Positions 24,286-35,940 of a stretch of DNA of 64,000 nucleotides are shown here, piece after piece; the stretch's first letter is position 1, and every line of letters begins with the position of its first letter. Origin of the DNA: Pestalotiopsis fici W106-1 (lineage: Eukaryota > Ascomycota > Sordariomycetes > Amphisphaeriales > Sporocadaceae). The DNA lies in assembly GCF_000516985.1 (NCBI RefSeq), contig NW_006917092.1, forward strand, positions 6,079,888 to 6,143,887. Direction: 5' to 3'. Below the pieces are notes generated by a model. It was not told the origin of the DNA. It searched no databases and worked only from the letters and a program-made list of their open reading frames with translations. The translations under genes and the position numbers were made by a program.

Positions 24286-26571
24286 CTACAGCTTGCTCGG
24301 GACTTTCTTGGCAGCGCAGCAGGAGGTTGACGCTGCTGCTGGGGCCGGCTGAGCACCCGGAGTCGCGCAGGCATCAGCATATTGCGACGACATGTCCTTG
24401 TTGATGGCGGTGGGCGGGACCCAGAGGGCCGGGTTCTTGACGAAAAAGTTGGAGGCGCGGAGCATGACGCTGACGGGCTCGGCGGGCATGACGGGAAAGT
24501 CCTCGGTGCGGGGGAAATGGGTGAGGCCGAACTGAATGTAGCAGACGACGTCGGCGTCGGCAATGGACTCGTCGGCGTCGCGCTCCACCCAGTCGACAAT
24601 GGTCGGGTTGTGCGGGTGGCCCAGCTGCCCGGCGCTCTGGCACACGTAGTCGCCGGCCGGGAAGAGCTCATAGTCTCGGTAGGGGAGGACCCAGAGGCTG
24701 TGTCGCGCAAAGGCCGCGCGGCCGTGGACCATGCTGCCCGGCTTGGCGAGCAGAGGCGGGCAGTTGTTGTTGATGATCTTGTACGACACGGGCTTCTTGG
24801 ACGACGGGTTGATGCTGTGCGGGTTGACAATGGCCCAGGCGCGGCTCGTCTCGTGGCGGTAGTCGCGCACGCCCTCGCGCGCCGTCTTGAGCAGCGTCGG
24901 CTTGGACAAGAAGGCGTTGCCGTACATGTTCTCCGGAGAGCCGACGGCGTAGTCGGACGGCACGGCGTCCTGCTCAATGACGCTATTTCTAGGTCCGTCA
25001 ATGGCCGGGTCCACGCGCAGGGAGAAGATGTGCTGGTGGTTGTGGGCGTCGATGCCGGGAGCCACCTCGGTGCCGTACGGAGCTGCCGTCTCGGAAGAGT
25101 GCAGGCAGTAGGTGTTGAGCATACCGGTCAGCTTGACCTCGAGCTTGTAGGTGCCGTCGAGTGTGAAAATGTGGTAAAAGGCGTATTCGTAGTTGGCGGC
25201 CGTGATGATCTGGGAGACGATCAGGCGCCTGTCACGGGCCGAGATCACGGAACCGTCACGGTAATCCGTGTGCTTGTACAGGAGACCATTGTCCTCCTCG
25301 TGGATGCAGATGGCATTCTTGATAACGGCGGGAAGACCGTCGGCAGTTGAAAGCACTGCGTCCAGATACTGGATCACACCCTTGCAGTCGCAGCCGAGTT
25401 TGAGACTGTTCGTCATCAAACCGGTGCCGTATTCTCCGACATCGAAAGCGTGCTTCTTTTGGTGAGGAGACTGATAAAACATGTTTTAGTAATTGTCCTG
25501 TTTTGACTTGGAGATAGGGAAGGAAGAGTGTTTAAGTACTAACCTGAGGGTTTCCATATGGCACAACCATTTCCACAACACTGATGCGGTTGAAAAGGTC
25601 ACGCTGGCGCTGCTCGTACATATCGAACATGCTCACATCGGACAAGACGATACCTTCACGGTAGTTGAAGCCAATGTGCATCTTGTAGCCAGCCCAGTGC
25701 AGCTCGTTGCCCTCCATGCGGAAGGAAGGTCCTTGAGGCTGCGTAATGTCAATGGGCTTGAGGCTGTCGTGGACGTAGCCATTGCCAATATACTCGGGCA
25801 GGTAGTTGTGCTGCTCGAGTGGCACGGGGGTACGCTCGCCATTGACCAGGCGCACGTCGACGGCCAGGACCTCTTCCTTGTCCGTGTCGAGCACGACGCT
25901 AAAGTCGAGCGGGTGGGCGTACTGGTTGTCCGAGGCAGAGTCACGGTAGTAGGCCAGACCCTGCTGCAGACGGCGGTCCATGCCCCAGCGGTCGTCAAAG
26001 CCAATGGCCCAGGCGTCGAGGAACACCTTGGACATGTCGGTGATGCCGATTTCGCGGCAAACACGAATCACGCGCTCGTCGGCGCGGCAAATACGCTCGC
26101 AGACGTCAAGGTCCTCGAGGGTCAGGGTCGGAGCGACGTCCTCACGAGCTAGGGTCTCCTCCACGGTACCCTCGGTGAGGTTCACAATCACCTCGGCGAC
26201 CTGGCCGGAAGTCTTGTCAATGACAATGGCAAAGGCGCGGCGGTCGAGTCTCGCCAGCTGGCCGGACTTGAAGGCCGTGTATTCATCTTTGCGAGGTTCG
26301 CGGAGGGTGATGCAGTTGAATTTGACTGCGTGGAAAGCAGCATGGTTTCGGATGATCTTTGCAGTCGCCCGAACCTCTTCAATCGATAGCTGATCTATAG
26401 AAAAGTTTGTTAGTGGAAATGGCCTTGTGAAAAGAGCGAAAAGAACTCGAAAGATGACATACCCAGAGGATGAAGAGGGATTTGAAGGGGTGCAGCGTCT
26501 ACTTGAGAGGAACCAGTTTCCTCTTCCCGATAAATGGTGTAACCGGGAATAGTTAAGGTGTCTTGCATCAT
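24286..26571 (-). CDS. Peroxisomal copper amine oxidase (primary-amine oxidase, TPQ-type)
   Basis: Three exons on the minus strand: 26463-26571, 25544-26394 and 24286-25470; 714 residues. It catalyses RCH2NH2 + O2 + H2O to RCHO + NH3 + H2O2. The NYE motif with the tyrosine that becomes topaquinone is at about residue 414 (TAANYEYAF). A copper-ligand pair follows in HNHQHIF, with a further histidine in GLTHFPRTEDF. The C-terminus is SKL, a canonical type-1 peroxisomal signal, which fits a peroxide-making enzyme and the peroxisomal amine oxidases of yeasts. A short Ala/Pro/Cys-rich tail precedes it. The start at 26571 (MMQDTLTIPGY...) joins in phase to exon 2 and gives the usual HPLDQLSIEE beginning. 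The gene shares a roughly 1 kb divergent promoter with the permease. Confidence 0.92.
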
Positions 26572-27578
26572 TTTGAGAGTTGGTGTAATTGGCCATGCAA
26601 TCGAGTCTGTAAGGCATACGAAGAGAATTTTGAGAGCTGACTATGAGTCTCTAGTCACTATTGGTCGTGTGATCTTCAATCTGAAAGTGCGTTGTTCACG
26701 TCGGTTGTAGTGCAAAACATGAGGCTTTCGAGTATACTTCAGTAGACTTTATAGCCATCTTGGCGAACGTGAAGCATGTCCATGCATCTTCAGGGTCTCG
26801 GCGGCATAGTGGGTCCATCTTACGACTCGAATGCTTGTTGAATAACATGCGTATGTCACCTGACTCAAAGAGGCTCAAGAATGCGGCTCGAGAATGAGGC
26901 TCGAACCAATGACAATATCCCTTGCATTTTCCTCTGCTAAGAGCAAGTGTGCATCAATACGCAGGGGATCAGGTGCATCCGTATTGTCGGAAACTATTGG
27001 TTGTGGATTCTTGGTAAAACTATAATAGCAGTCTATTACGTGAACCTATCACTTATCAGCGAGCTTGTCAGAAACCAGCCATACCTATTACAGGCATCAA
27101 GTCCTGCCCTAGTGTCGATATGATAGCAACGACACTTGATCCGAAATCCGGGGAATCAGGATGCCTGCCCAGTTCTGGACCCAACTTTGTGGGTCGCTGT
27201 GATAAAGGTCAACGGCTGAACTATGATTGATGTTGAACCTACTGAACCTACCTGAGGGCACTGCCCCTGGTGGCCGGCGATGGCCGCATTTGGCAGCCAT
27301 TTGCGAACATAATGACGATCACCAAAAGGTTGCGATAAGATGCAACATATTGAAAGTACATCAAGTTGAAAGCGCCTTCATTCGAATGCTCATCAGTCGA
27401 AAATTGTCGTCGCGAATGATATTCACTCGACAATTGTGCCTGACATACCCAATTTTCGCACTTTTTGCCACAACCTCACTGAGTCATCCGATTGAACCCC
27501 TTTGACACAACCTTTATTCGGGAATGAGAGTCACCATCAACTTCGACGTCGCCCTGTTCCGCCTATACACCAGACAAT
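26572..27578. promoter_or_regulatory. Divergent promoter of amine oxidase and permease, with several GATA sites
   Basis: The interval separates two oppositely transcribed genes. HGATAR sequences, the binding pattern of the nitrogen regulators AreA/NIT2, occur with their GATA cores at 27047-27050 and 27054-27057 (both minus strand, 7 bp apart), 27122-27125, 27201-27204 and 27334-27337 (plus). Clustered sites of this kind often mark nitrogen-repressed genes. Binding is inferred from sequence only; single GATA sites are common by chance. Confidence 0.5.
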
Positions 27579-29204
27579 ATGGTTGAATCGAAAATCGACC
27601 CCTCCAAGATCGAAAAGAATATTGACGACTACGACCAAGATGAGGTTGATCTTGCCATCCTCGGCCACGAGCAGGTCCTGGCCCGAAAGTTCAGCATCTG
27701 GAGTTTGCTTGCCTTGAGCTTTTGCGTCTTGGGCACCTGGTCGACCTTTGCACAGGGTTTATCAAGCGGACTCGACAATGGTGGCCCAGTTGCCATCCTC
27801 TGGGGTCTCGTGCTGGTCTTGTTCTGCAACGTCTGCGTGGCCGTTTCTCTCGGCGAAATGGTCAGCTCGATGCCCACGACGCTTGGCCAGGCCTTTTGGA
27901 TATCTCGATTATGTCCTGGGCGTGCAGGACGTTTCTTGAGCTATATGTGTGCCTGGATCAACACCTTTGGCTGGTGGACCCTTTGTGCTTCGCAAAATGC
28001 CTTCATGACTGACTTTATACTCGGCATGAAGCTCTTGTTCGATCCGGACTGGGAGGGTGCTAGCACTGGATGGCTCGAGTTTGTGGTCTACATTGGCATC
28101 ACTGCCCTCATGAGCATTGTCAACATTGTGTCATGTCGAAAGGATGCCGTCTTGCCCATGTTCAACAACGTCATAGGCGCCACCTTCATCGGACTATTCT
28201 TTGTCATTTCGCTGGCTCTGCTCATCTCAGTTGGCACCAAGGGAGACTTGGAGTTCCAGCCCGCAAGTTTCATCTTTGGGTCTTGGCTGAACCAGACTGG
28301 TTGGAGTGATGGTGTCACATGGTTCATGGGTCTTTTGCAGGCGGCGTATGGATTGACTGCGTTCGATTCGGCGATCCACATGGTCGAAGAGATTCCCGAT
28401 CCTCGCAGAAATGTACCCAAAACCATTTGGCTGTCTGTCGTGTGCGGTGCTCTAACAGGTTTCATCTTCATGATTGTCTGTTTGGCTTGCATTCAGTCAC
28501 TGGATGATATCCTGGACCCTGTGACTGGACTTCCCTTCATGGATCTCATGTCCTCTGTTCTAGGAACCAAAGGAGGCTGCGTTCTGTTATCGCTGTTCAT
28601 CTTCAACGGTATCGGTCAGGGAGTCAGCATCATTACCTCGGCCTCGCGTCTGACCTGGGGATTCGCCAGAGATGGCGGGCTGCCCTGGAGCGCCTACCTT
28701 GCCCATGTCAACGACACCTGGAAAGTGCCTGTGCGGGCCATTGTGGCGCAGGGCATTATCGTGAGTCTGGTCGGTGTGCTCTACACGTTCTCTAGCACGG
28801 TGCTCGAGGCTATCCTCAGCGTCAGCACCATTGCTTTGACAATCTCCTATGGATTGCCAATTGCTGTGCTTCTGTGCATGGGACGCGACAAACTCGAGCC
28901 TGGCCCGTTTAAGCTTGGAAAGTTCGGAGCCGTCATCAACTGGATTGCCGTGATTTACTGTGCCATCACCAGCGTGTTCTTCTTCTTCCCTGGATCTCCC
29001 GACCCTGCCCCCGAGGACATGAACTACGCAATCGCCGTCTTTGGAATTATGCTTATCGTCGCCGTGGGCTTTTGGTTCTTCAAGGGCCGGACTAGTTTCA
29101 TGCAGATCGAGGGTGTCGACGAGAGTCACCCTGTGCCAAAGCACAGCAAAATTGCTGAAATGGAGGGTGGCAGTGTTGAGCAAACCATCCCTGTCAAGCT
29201 ATAG
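27579..29204 (+). CDS. APC-superfamily amine/amino-acid permease (choline/GABA transporter-like)
   Basis: Intronless, 541 residues, about twelve hydrophobic segments. Family features: FSIWSLLALSFCVLGTW in helix 1, SLGEMVSSMPTTLGQ after helix 2, HMVEEIPDPRRNVPK in the central loop, and GFARDGGLPWS later. These match the fungal branch holding choline, GABA and polyamine permeases (Hnm1/Uga4-like). It is probably a plasma-membrane importer of a small amine or amino acid. The divergent start with a copper amine oxidase and the downstream aldehyde dehydrogenase suggest that it brings in the amine that those enzymes oxidise. The exact substrate cannot be read from sequence. Confidence 0.88.
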   Translation: MVESKIDPSKIEKNIDDYDQDEVDLAILGHEQVLARKFSIWSLLALSFCVLGTWSTFAQGLSSGLDNGGPVAILWGLVLVLFCNVCVAVSLGEMVSSMPTTLGQAFWISRLCPGRAGRFLSYMCAWINTFGWWTLCASQNAFMTDFILGMKLLFDPDWEGASTGWLEFVVYIGITALMSIVNIVSCRKDAVLPMFNNVIGATFIGLFFVISLALLISVGTKGDLEFQPASFIFGSWLNQTGWSDGVTWFMGLLQAAYGLTAFDSAIHMVEEIPDPRRNVPKTIWLSVVCGALTGFIFMIVCLACIQSLDDILDPVTGLPFMDLMSSVLGTKGGCVLLSLFIFNGIGQGVSIITSASRLTWGFARDGGLPWSAYLAHVNDTWKVPVRAIVAQGIIVSLVGVLYTFSSTVLEAILSVSTIALTISYGLPIAVLLCMGRDKLEPGPFKLGKFGAVINWIAVIYCAITSVFFFFPGSPDPAPEDMNYAIAVFGIMLIVAVGFWFFKGRTSFMQIEGVDESHPVPKHSKIAEMEGGSVEQTIPVKL

Positions 29205-30067
29205 ACGTCTGGTCAACAATGTCAATTTGGGTGGTAGATAACTATAGTACGCAAAAGACACAATAAAACAGATTCAGCCTGTGGCAGGCCATAAAGCAAA
29301 GCGATGCCTTGAAGATTGATGCTTGAAAATGGAATGGTGTTCCCCAGACTCTGGAGTGGACCGCGGACCCAGGTGGAGCTCATCTCGTACACTAGAGCAG
29401 TAGCATTCCCGTAATACATAATTGCATTCCGGATATGACATGCCGCTGCGAGGCGTGATGATTGCCGCTTGGGAAACAAACTTACCAGTCAAAGGTCCCT
29501 TTCCCCTAGCAGTCGATAGGATGAGAGACGCGTGGACTCGCCTAAAACGGCTCTAGATCAAGTCGGCGGATAAGTTACCGGTTCGGGACGAGAGGGTGTG
29601 CGTCAGCGACGGAGCCGCGATAGGGTATCTGGAATCATTGGTCGCGATCCTGCGATGTGAGGTTTCGTAGTGTAAAAGTGGCCGACTCATGAAAAGCTTG
29701 TTTCATCTCGGCTGTCTTGGGGTGAGGGGACTTCTTCGCCAGATCGGGCTTAGCCATTGCACAGCTTTAGTGGATCTTTCCGGCCGGGGTTTAGCGACCT
29801 GAGCACTACCCATATGCCCCGTAGCATTCCCATCTAGGCAATTAGGTACCTATGGCCACTGAGTGTGGTCCACTGACTCCAGTGTAGGACAATTGCGTAT
29901 AGTCATCGATTATTGGCTTGACTAAGATTTTCCAAGTATATGCCGATTCATCTTCCGAGAAAAAGATATCAAATAAGCCATATCCATCCTGTCGTATACG
30001 ACGAGAATCGCATTTTTCTGAAAAGTCATTCAAAAAAAAAAGCCAATTTCCAAAAGTCACGCAGAAA
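29205..30067. other. Intergenic, promoter region of the aldehyde dehydrogenase
   Basis: No gene seen. An A-rich stretch lies just before the start at 30068. An in-frame ATG at 29918 would add 50 non-homologous residues and is not preferred. Confidence 0.5.
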
Positions 30068-31682
30068 ATGGCCGATGGCAGCGCCGTGCAACTAACCGCC
30101 CCTAACGGGGTTACCTACCTGCAGCCAACCGACTTGTTCATCGGTGGGCGTTGGGTCAAATCCTCAAGTGGAAAAACAATTGAATCTATAGATCCATCGT
30201 AAGCAGAATTTCCTGCTTCCTCTACTCTGCAAGTCTACTAACTTGATGAACCCAGCACCGAGAAGGCTATAGTATCTGTGCAAGCAGCCTCGGAGCATGA
30301 TGTAGACCAAGCCGTTCGCGCAGCTCGCAAAGCACTCAAGTCTCCCACATGGCGGGACCTCCCAGGCACAGAACGGGGTCAATTGCTCAACAAGCTTGCA
30401 GACCTCGTTGACGAGCACAAGGAGACTCTGGCCACAATCGAGACCTGGGACAATGGAAAGCCATACTCGGTCTCGCTAAACGAGGATATGGGCGAGGTTG
30501 CAGGCACTCTCAGATATTATGCGGGCTTTGCAGACAAGATCTTTGGTCAAGTCATTGAAACCACCCCAGATAAGTTTGCATACACAATACGTGAGCCCAT
30601 TGGAGTATGCGGGCAGATCATTCCGTAAGTCTATGCATTTTCTCCCAAGATTATGGCGCTGACCTCGTTCGTATAGCTGGAACTACCCATTAGCCATGGC
30701 GGCTTGGAAGCTCGGGCCTGCACTCGCCAGCGGTAATACAGTGGTATTAAAGCCAGCTGAACAAACGCCGCTTTCAGTCCTATACTTTGCCAACCTCATC
30801 ACACAAGCCGGATTCCCGCCCGGAGTGGTGAACATCGTCAATGGCTTTGGTGCCGAGGCCGGCAAGGCCCTTGCATCCCACATGGACGTTGACAAAATCG
30901 CCTTTACAGGGTCAACAGCCACTGCAAAGGACATCATGAGGATGGCAGCATGCAACCTAAAGAACATAACCCTCGAAACAGGTGGCAAGAGTCCGCTTGT
31001 CGTCTTTGACGACGCAGAGCTGGAAAACGCCGTGGAATGGGCGCACGGCGGCATCATGTCCAACCAGGGCCAAATCTGCACTGCTACATCTCGCATTCTC
31101 GTGCAAGACGGTATATACGATCGCTTCCTTGCTGCTTTCAAGAAGCAGATCCAGGATGTCTCCATTGTCGGCAATCCCTTTGATGAGAAGACATTCCAAG
31201 GCCCCCAGGTTAGCAAATCGCAGCTGAACCGCATCAAAGACTATGTCAGTATTGGAAAAGCCGAGGGCGCAAAGCTCGAGTCGGGTGGTGACACTCCCGG
31301 CGATGGCAAAGCAGGATACTTTATCCAACCCACCATCTTTGCAGACGTCAATCCTCAGATGAGAATCTTCCAAGAGGAAGTGTTTGGTCCATTTGTGACG
31401 ATCAGCAGATTTAGCTCTGAAGAGGAGGCAATAGAGCTGTGCAACGGCACACAGTACGGCCTTGGCAGTGCAGTATTCACCACCAACTTGACCAAGGCTC
31501 ATCGCGTTGCTCGTCGCATCGAGGCGGGAATGGTCTGGATCAATTCCAGCAACGATAGTGATTGGCGCATTCCTTTTGGAGGCGTAAAGCAAAGTGGGAT
31601 TGGCAGAGAGCTTGGTGAGGCTGGTCTCGAGGCATACTCGACGGTCAAGGCTGTGCATGTTAACATGAGGTCAAAGCTCTAG
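30068..31682 (+). CDS. Peroxisomal aldehyde dehydrogenase
   Basis: Three exons: 30068-30198, 30256-30624 and 30677-31682; 501 residues, normal for the ALDH superfamily. It oxidises aldehydes to acids with NAD(P)+. Visible are the cofactor region (PWNYPLAMAAWKLGPAL, FTGS), the general base in LETGGKSP, the catalytic Cys in NQGQICTATS (about residue 301) and the EEVFGPF motif. The protein ends in SKL, a canonical peroxisomal signal, like the neighbouring amine oxidase, so the aldehyde made by the oxidase could be used in the same organelle. It is transcribed in the same direction as the permease, 860 bp downstream. Confidence 0.93.
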
Positions 31683-31793
31683 ATATCACCTAGTTGGAGT
31701 GGTCCAAATACAGAGATCAACAACAAAAACCGGCCATGATTTATCTGTTTAGATGCTATTTGAACGTGTTGAGTGCCACGAAGGACATGATGT

Positions 31794-32201
31794 TCAGCTT
31801 GTTGTGTTCTTCTTTTCAATTTCATCCGCTGGCCACCCCACGCGGACTAGGCATCCATCGGGCCCATTCACACTAAACTCCAGCAGACCCCATTCCTTCA
31901 CCTCGGGTTTCTTTCCCGCCTCGATGATTTCGTCGGCAAACTCGACACCCAAGGCCTCGACGTCTTCAGAATACACATAAATTCCAAATGAGTTCCTAGT
32001 TGGCACCACCCAGCCTTCCTCTTCTGGTCCAAGTTCGCGGAGATGGATATCGGATCCGTTGGGGTGAGACAGGCCAAGATACTGGTCCCATTCACTGAGT
32101 TGGGCCTGAGTTGGAGCTGTAAAGCCTAAACGAACGAAAAACTTGATGGCAGAGGCCATGTCAGAACAGGGTAGAATGGTGGTGATTCGCGGCGTTGTCA
32201 T
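31794..32201 (-). CDS. Glyoxalase/bleomycin-resistance (VOC) family protein
   Basis: Intronless, 135 residues. It shows the VOC beta-alpha-beta pattern: ITTILPCSDMASAIKFFVRLGF at the N-terminus, a middle strand with DIHLREL, and a closing FSVNGPDGCLVRVGW strand typical of bleomycin-resistance-like proteins. One such unit makes half of a paired fold, so a homodimer is expected. It could bind a metal or a small toxic molecule. It is convergent with the aldehyde dehydrogenase, about 110 bp away, and may belong to the same group or be a bystander. Confidence 0.8.
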   Translation of the reverse strand: MTTPRITTILPCSDMASAIKFFVRLGFTAPTQAQLSEWDQYLGLSHPNGSDIHLRELGPEEEGWVVPTRNSFGIYVYSEDVEALGVEFADEIIEAGKKPEVKEWGLLEFSVNGPDGCLVRVGWPADEIEKKNTTS

Positions 32202-32894
32202 GTTGTCGGCTTTATTGATCTGTATGTGAAGCGATACGATCGAGAAGATGAACTGTCGTGAGTTTCGGCCAGATGTCTATCAGATAAGAACAGACTCGTG
32301 ATGGTGTTTCTCTTTTTTTTTTTTCCCTACTCAGGAGGCAGGCAGAAACGTATTGGTACGCTAGCACTCCCACAGAAAGCAGTCACATGACTGCATGCTG
32401 CCTAAGAAGCTTGCATTCAGCATAGATGCCATTATTTTAGTCACTCAGGACCGAAAAAGAACAAATAGCTGATGGTTTTGCGCATCGGGTATATTATTCC
32501 TCACTACTAGGCAGAGGTGGGTAATCTAGCAGCAGCCTATTTCGTTAGGATGATTCTCATCGATACTTCGCTTACTTGAGAGGATCCACAATTCATACGG
32601 AACTTCGACCTGACGCGCTGACTGCAAAGCTGATCCCTCCATGCCGTTGGGGGCCTTCGAGAGCAAGACTGCGGCCTGTCATTGTGCAGCTGTACACGAC
32701 ACACCCAGCGAATGATGACTACGAAAAAAATTCTCTGGCCAAGTTTTCTTGGCGTGCGTAATGGCGTAGCTCAGGTGCATGCCAGGTTTCAGCCGTAGAA
32801 GGATGACCATCCGTACAATCGTGCGAGCTCACAGCAAGAGTACGACATCTCTCGTATCTATCATTGCACGTCGTTTTCTTATGTGTAATTCAAT
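32202..32894. other. Intergenic, about 690 bp
   Basis: Contains a T run at about 32313-32324. No reading frame with a domain and no repeat seen. Confidence 0.5.
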
Positions 32895-35405
32895 ATGGCA
32901 TCGAGCTCACACATCAAGGAATTTCCGCGTGAAACTGACCCGGAGCTTTTGGCTGCTTTAGCAAAGCTCGCTGATGGCTGCGATGAGCTTAGGCGATGGA
33001 TCAAGGGTTCGTCAGCCAGAGCGATTGCAGATGCCAACAGACATGGTCAAACCAATATTATAAAACGCGTCAACACGTTTTCCGATGATGAATATCAGCA
33101 AGTCCTTGGCCTTACTGGTAGCCCCGATCATCTCGAGCCAAACGATAGCGATGTTGCAGATGCCGCGGATCGAATTAGCTCAAAGACTCGATCTTTGACT
33201 GGGCCTGCTCCTGTAATGCCGCCGCCTACACTCAAGCCTGAAACGCATTCGGTTCACCGCTCAGACTTCGACATACAAAGAAGCCAAGCATCACCTTATT
33301 CTGGATCCATAAATGTCAGAACTAGGGACCCCAACGATATCTTGGTGGAATATCCGCTTACCGAAGAGGAGATTCGGAAGTCAAAAGAAAACCTGCTCAA
33401 AAGATTCGACTCTGATCTCTTTGTAATAACTTTGATGGAACTCCTTGATCCTGATCTCGATGCATTAGTAAGTACAAACCACAAAGGCCGTCTAGTAGAA
33501 TGTACGAAAACAGATTTGGATTCATTTTCGATATATCCTTGAACATTGTATACATTTTCATAGGTAGATTTCTACTTGCCCGACTAATAATTGTTAGTCG
33601 CAAGACTATTTTGTCGAACGTCATGGTCAGGAAATTGAGCACATAAAGAAGGATATCGAAATGTCTTGGCCTGAAGAGTTTCCAGCTCGTGACGAGTCGT
33701 TACATTACATTTACGACAGCACACGAAGATTCAACACAATTCGAGTGTGGTGAGCAATGCTTCAACCCTAACGTTCTTGGTTGTCATTCCGTGTAGCTGA
33801 CCCTGCTGTGTCCTAGGTACTTTGGAGGGACAAAGGAAAGCTTTCTTCATCCACATGATATGACATACTTGTTCCAAGCTTTTTCATCCTCTCCCGCTTA
33901 TTCTACCGACGTCGACGTCGACAACGCAATGCTCTTCATGAAGGATTTGTCGCGGTTCTGTCCAGCTTTCCGGATGATCTCCGGCTCTTCAAGCCCTCTG
34001 CGCCTTTCGGTGCGTGCTTGCGAGTGCTTTGCTCTCGGGCAGTGGGATTCTCCATTTTCAAGTTCTCTCCCGGCGATCTCACCACTCTGTGCCATCAAGT
34101 TTGAGCGCCAAAAAGGCCGCATCTTAAACAAAAACACAGGAAATGGCATCGATCTTAGGGAATGGTGCTCGGTGACATACTTTGATACTCGCGGAACTGT
34201 CATTCTCTGGTCGGATGATTTCATGCCTTTGATCGCCAATGACCAAGAGATCAAGCCCTGTGGCTGGCACGGCGAGGGATTTACTGTCCTCCTGAGAATA
34301 GTTGTTGAAGTTTACAAGGAATGGAATTCGATATGGGGGAAGACACTCGAGAAAATTGATGGTCTTGTGAGCGTCAAGGTGAGTATTGTGTTACTGAGAC
34401 ACGCTTGGCAACACGTGGTATCATCGCTACGATTGGTCTACTTCTTTAACTAATTAATGTTATTACAGCCAGCCGACACGCTAGACAGAAAGTATTGGCA
34501 GACGCTCATGTTTGACAGTGGTTTCGAGATCTCAGAGACTTATTTCACCATTCTACAGATGCTGCGAATATTTGACGACTGGATTGAGGAGACAGAGTCA
34601 GACTTTACAAAATTGAATGACAATATTGTCAGCCGTGCCCAATCGATGGTAATATACGAAGACGCCGATGTTGATTTGACCATTCTAACTACAAATCTGA
34701 ATGTTGTGATGGGGCGTTTGCAATCATCCGCTAAAAGTCTAAGAGACCGTATCAAGAGGAAGAAGGAAGAAGTCCAGAGTCTACGTGATGGTGTCAGTCT
34801 TTAAACTTTCCCGTGATTTTGACTTCAAGTACTGGCTCGCAGGCTGATCTATGACAGCTGTTCAATGCTGCCTCGCTGCGCGAGGCAGTGAATGCGCGAA
34901 CACTCAACCTTTTCGTCATCATCTTTACTGTAATCACAGTCATATATACTCCTCTGGGGTTCTTGGCGGTAAGTCTAACCGTAATAATGGCTCTGTTCTC
35001 TTTCTTGTGCGCCTTAAATTGTCCAATAACGTCGTTTAGGCATTATGGGCCATGTCAAACCTGTCACGCAAGCTTGATGGAGACACAGACGCGGCAACAC
35101 CAGGCTCATTCATTGCAAGCTGGATTGCTCTACCTCTCGGAACCTACCTGGCATCAATGGTCTTCTTGTTTGTGGCATGGGTTAATACGTCTCCGGAGGG
35201 GGGTTCATTCTGGGCGAAAGCCCAACGCAAGATAACGGATGCTTGGAAACCAGCAAGAGAAGTACGATCCAAGTTTGATTTCAAGCGTATGAGAAAGCTT
35301 CCTTTCCAGCTCGGAAAGAAGTCCAATGGTTTCTTGTCGAGGGAGACGAGGCGGTCGGAGGGCAATGACGTTGAACTTGAAAGCGGTGCTGGTGGTGGTA
35401 TTTAG
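32895..35405 (+). CDS. CorA-like two-helix membrane protein, fungal, function unknown
   Basis: Six exons: 32895-33467, 33598-33749, 33817-34378, 34469-34792, 34858-34968 and 35040-35405; 695 residues with all phases kept. The first roughly 500 residues are soluble and match nothing I recognise. A charged helical stretch (about 495-537) leads to AASLREAVNARTLNLF, a hydrophobic helix (about 550-575), a short loop, and a second helix (about 598-622, FIASWIALPLGTYLASMVFLF). This is the C-terminal plan of CorA-type magnesium channels. The ion-selecting GMN motif at the end of the first helix is replaced by WAMSN, so metal transport is doubtful. The tail is basic. The next gene is a STAND protein on the same strand. 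Confidence 0.72.
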
Positions 35406-35940
35406 GGAGAGATCATGTCGGATCTAGAGTAGACCAATCTGTGAAGACCTCAACAGGACCGCATATCTTACACCAATATCTTCGCTACTTCAACTTGCTT
35501 GACAAAGCGGTGGATTTAAGTACCAACCTTTTGCTTGCACGGCACCATGAACGCTACCATAGCCATTGGTTTTTAAATTCCTGCTGAGCATGTTGCTCTT
35601 TCGTGAATCATGTTCGACCATGCCCCACAGCAGTATTGAGGCACCCATTCACAGTTCGACGCCTCACACACCAGCTATTATTGCATGCAGCACCACAGAA
35701 GATGCTTATTCGTCCTCTTCGGGACTAGCCAGACTTTTATCCTCCACTTGTACGAGGTAGGACTTTTGGGTCCACAACTGGGCTGTGCGACGTAAAGTAA
35801 ATATACCTGGAGAATGCCTTGCCGCCGGGCTACAACTTTGCGTGATGCAAACTTGATACTTCACCAGAACAGCAACGGGAATCTTCGTTCAACGACATCT
35901 CACTTGATGCCGCGCGTGCAGGCGATGCCAGCATTGCACG
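35406..35940. other. Intergenic, about 535 bp
   Basis: Promoter region of the STAND gene; nothing else recognised. Confidence 0.5.

Noticed and set aside
24382..25350. 322-codon plus-strand frame opposite the amine oxidase
   Set aside because: Long only because of GC-rich third positions in the real gene; the amine oxidase motifs on the minus strand are decisive.
30957..31658. Minus-strand 233-codon frame in the aldehyde dehydrogenase
   Set aside because: Shadow of a well-supported gene.
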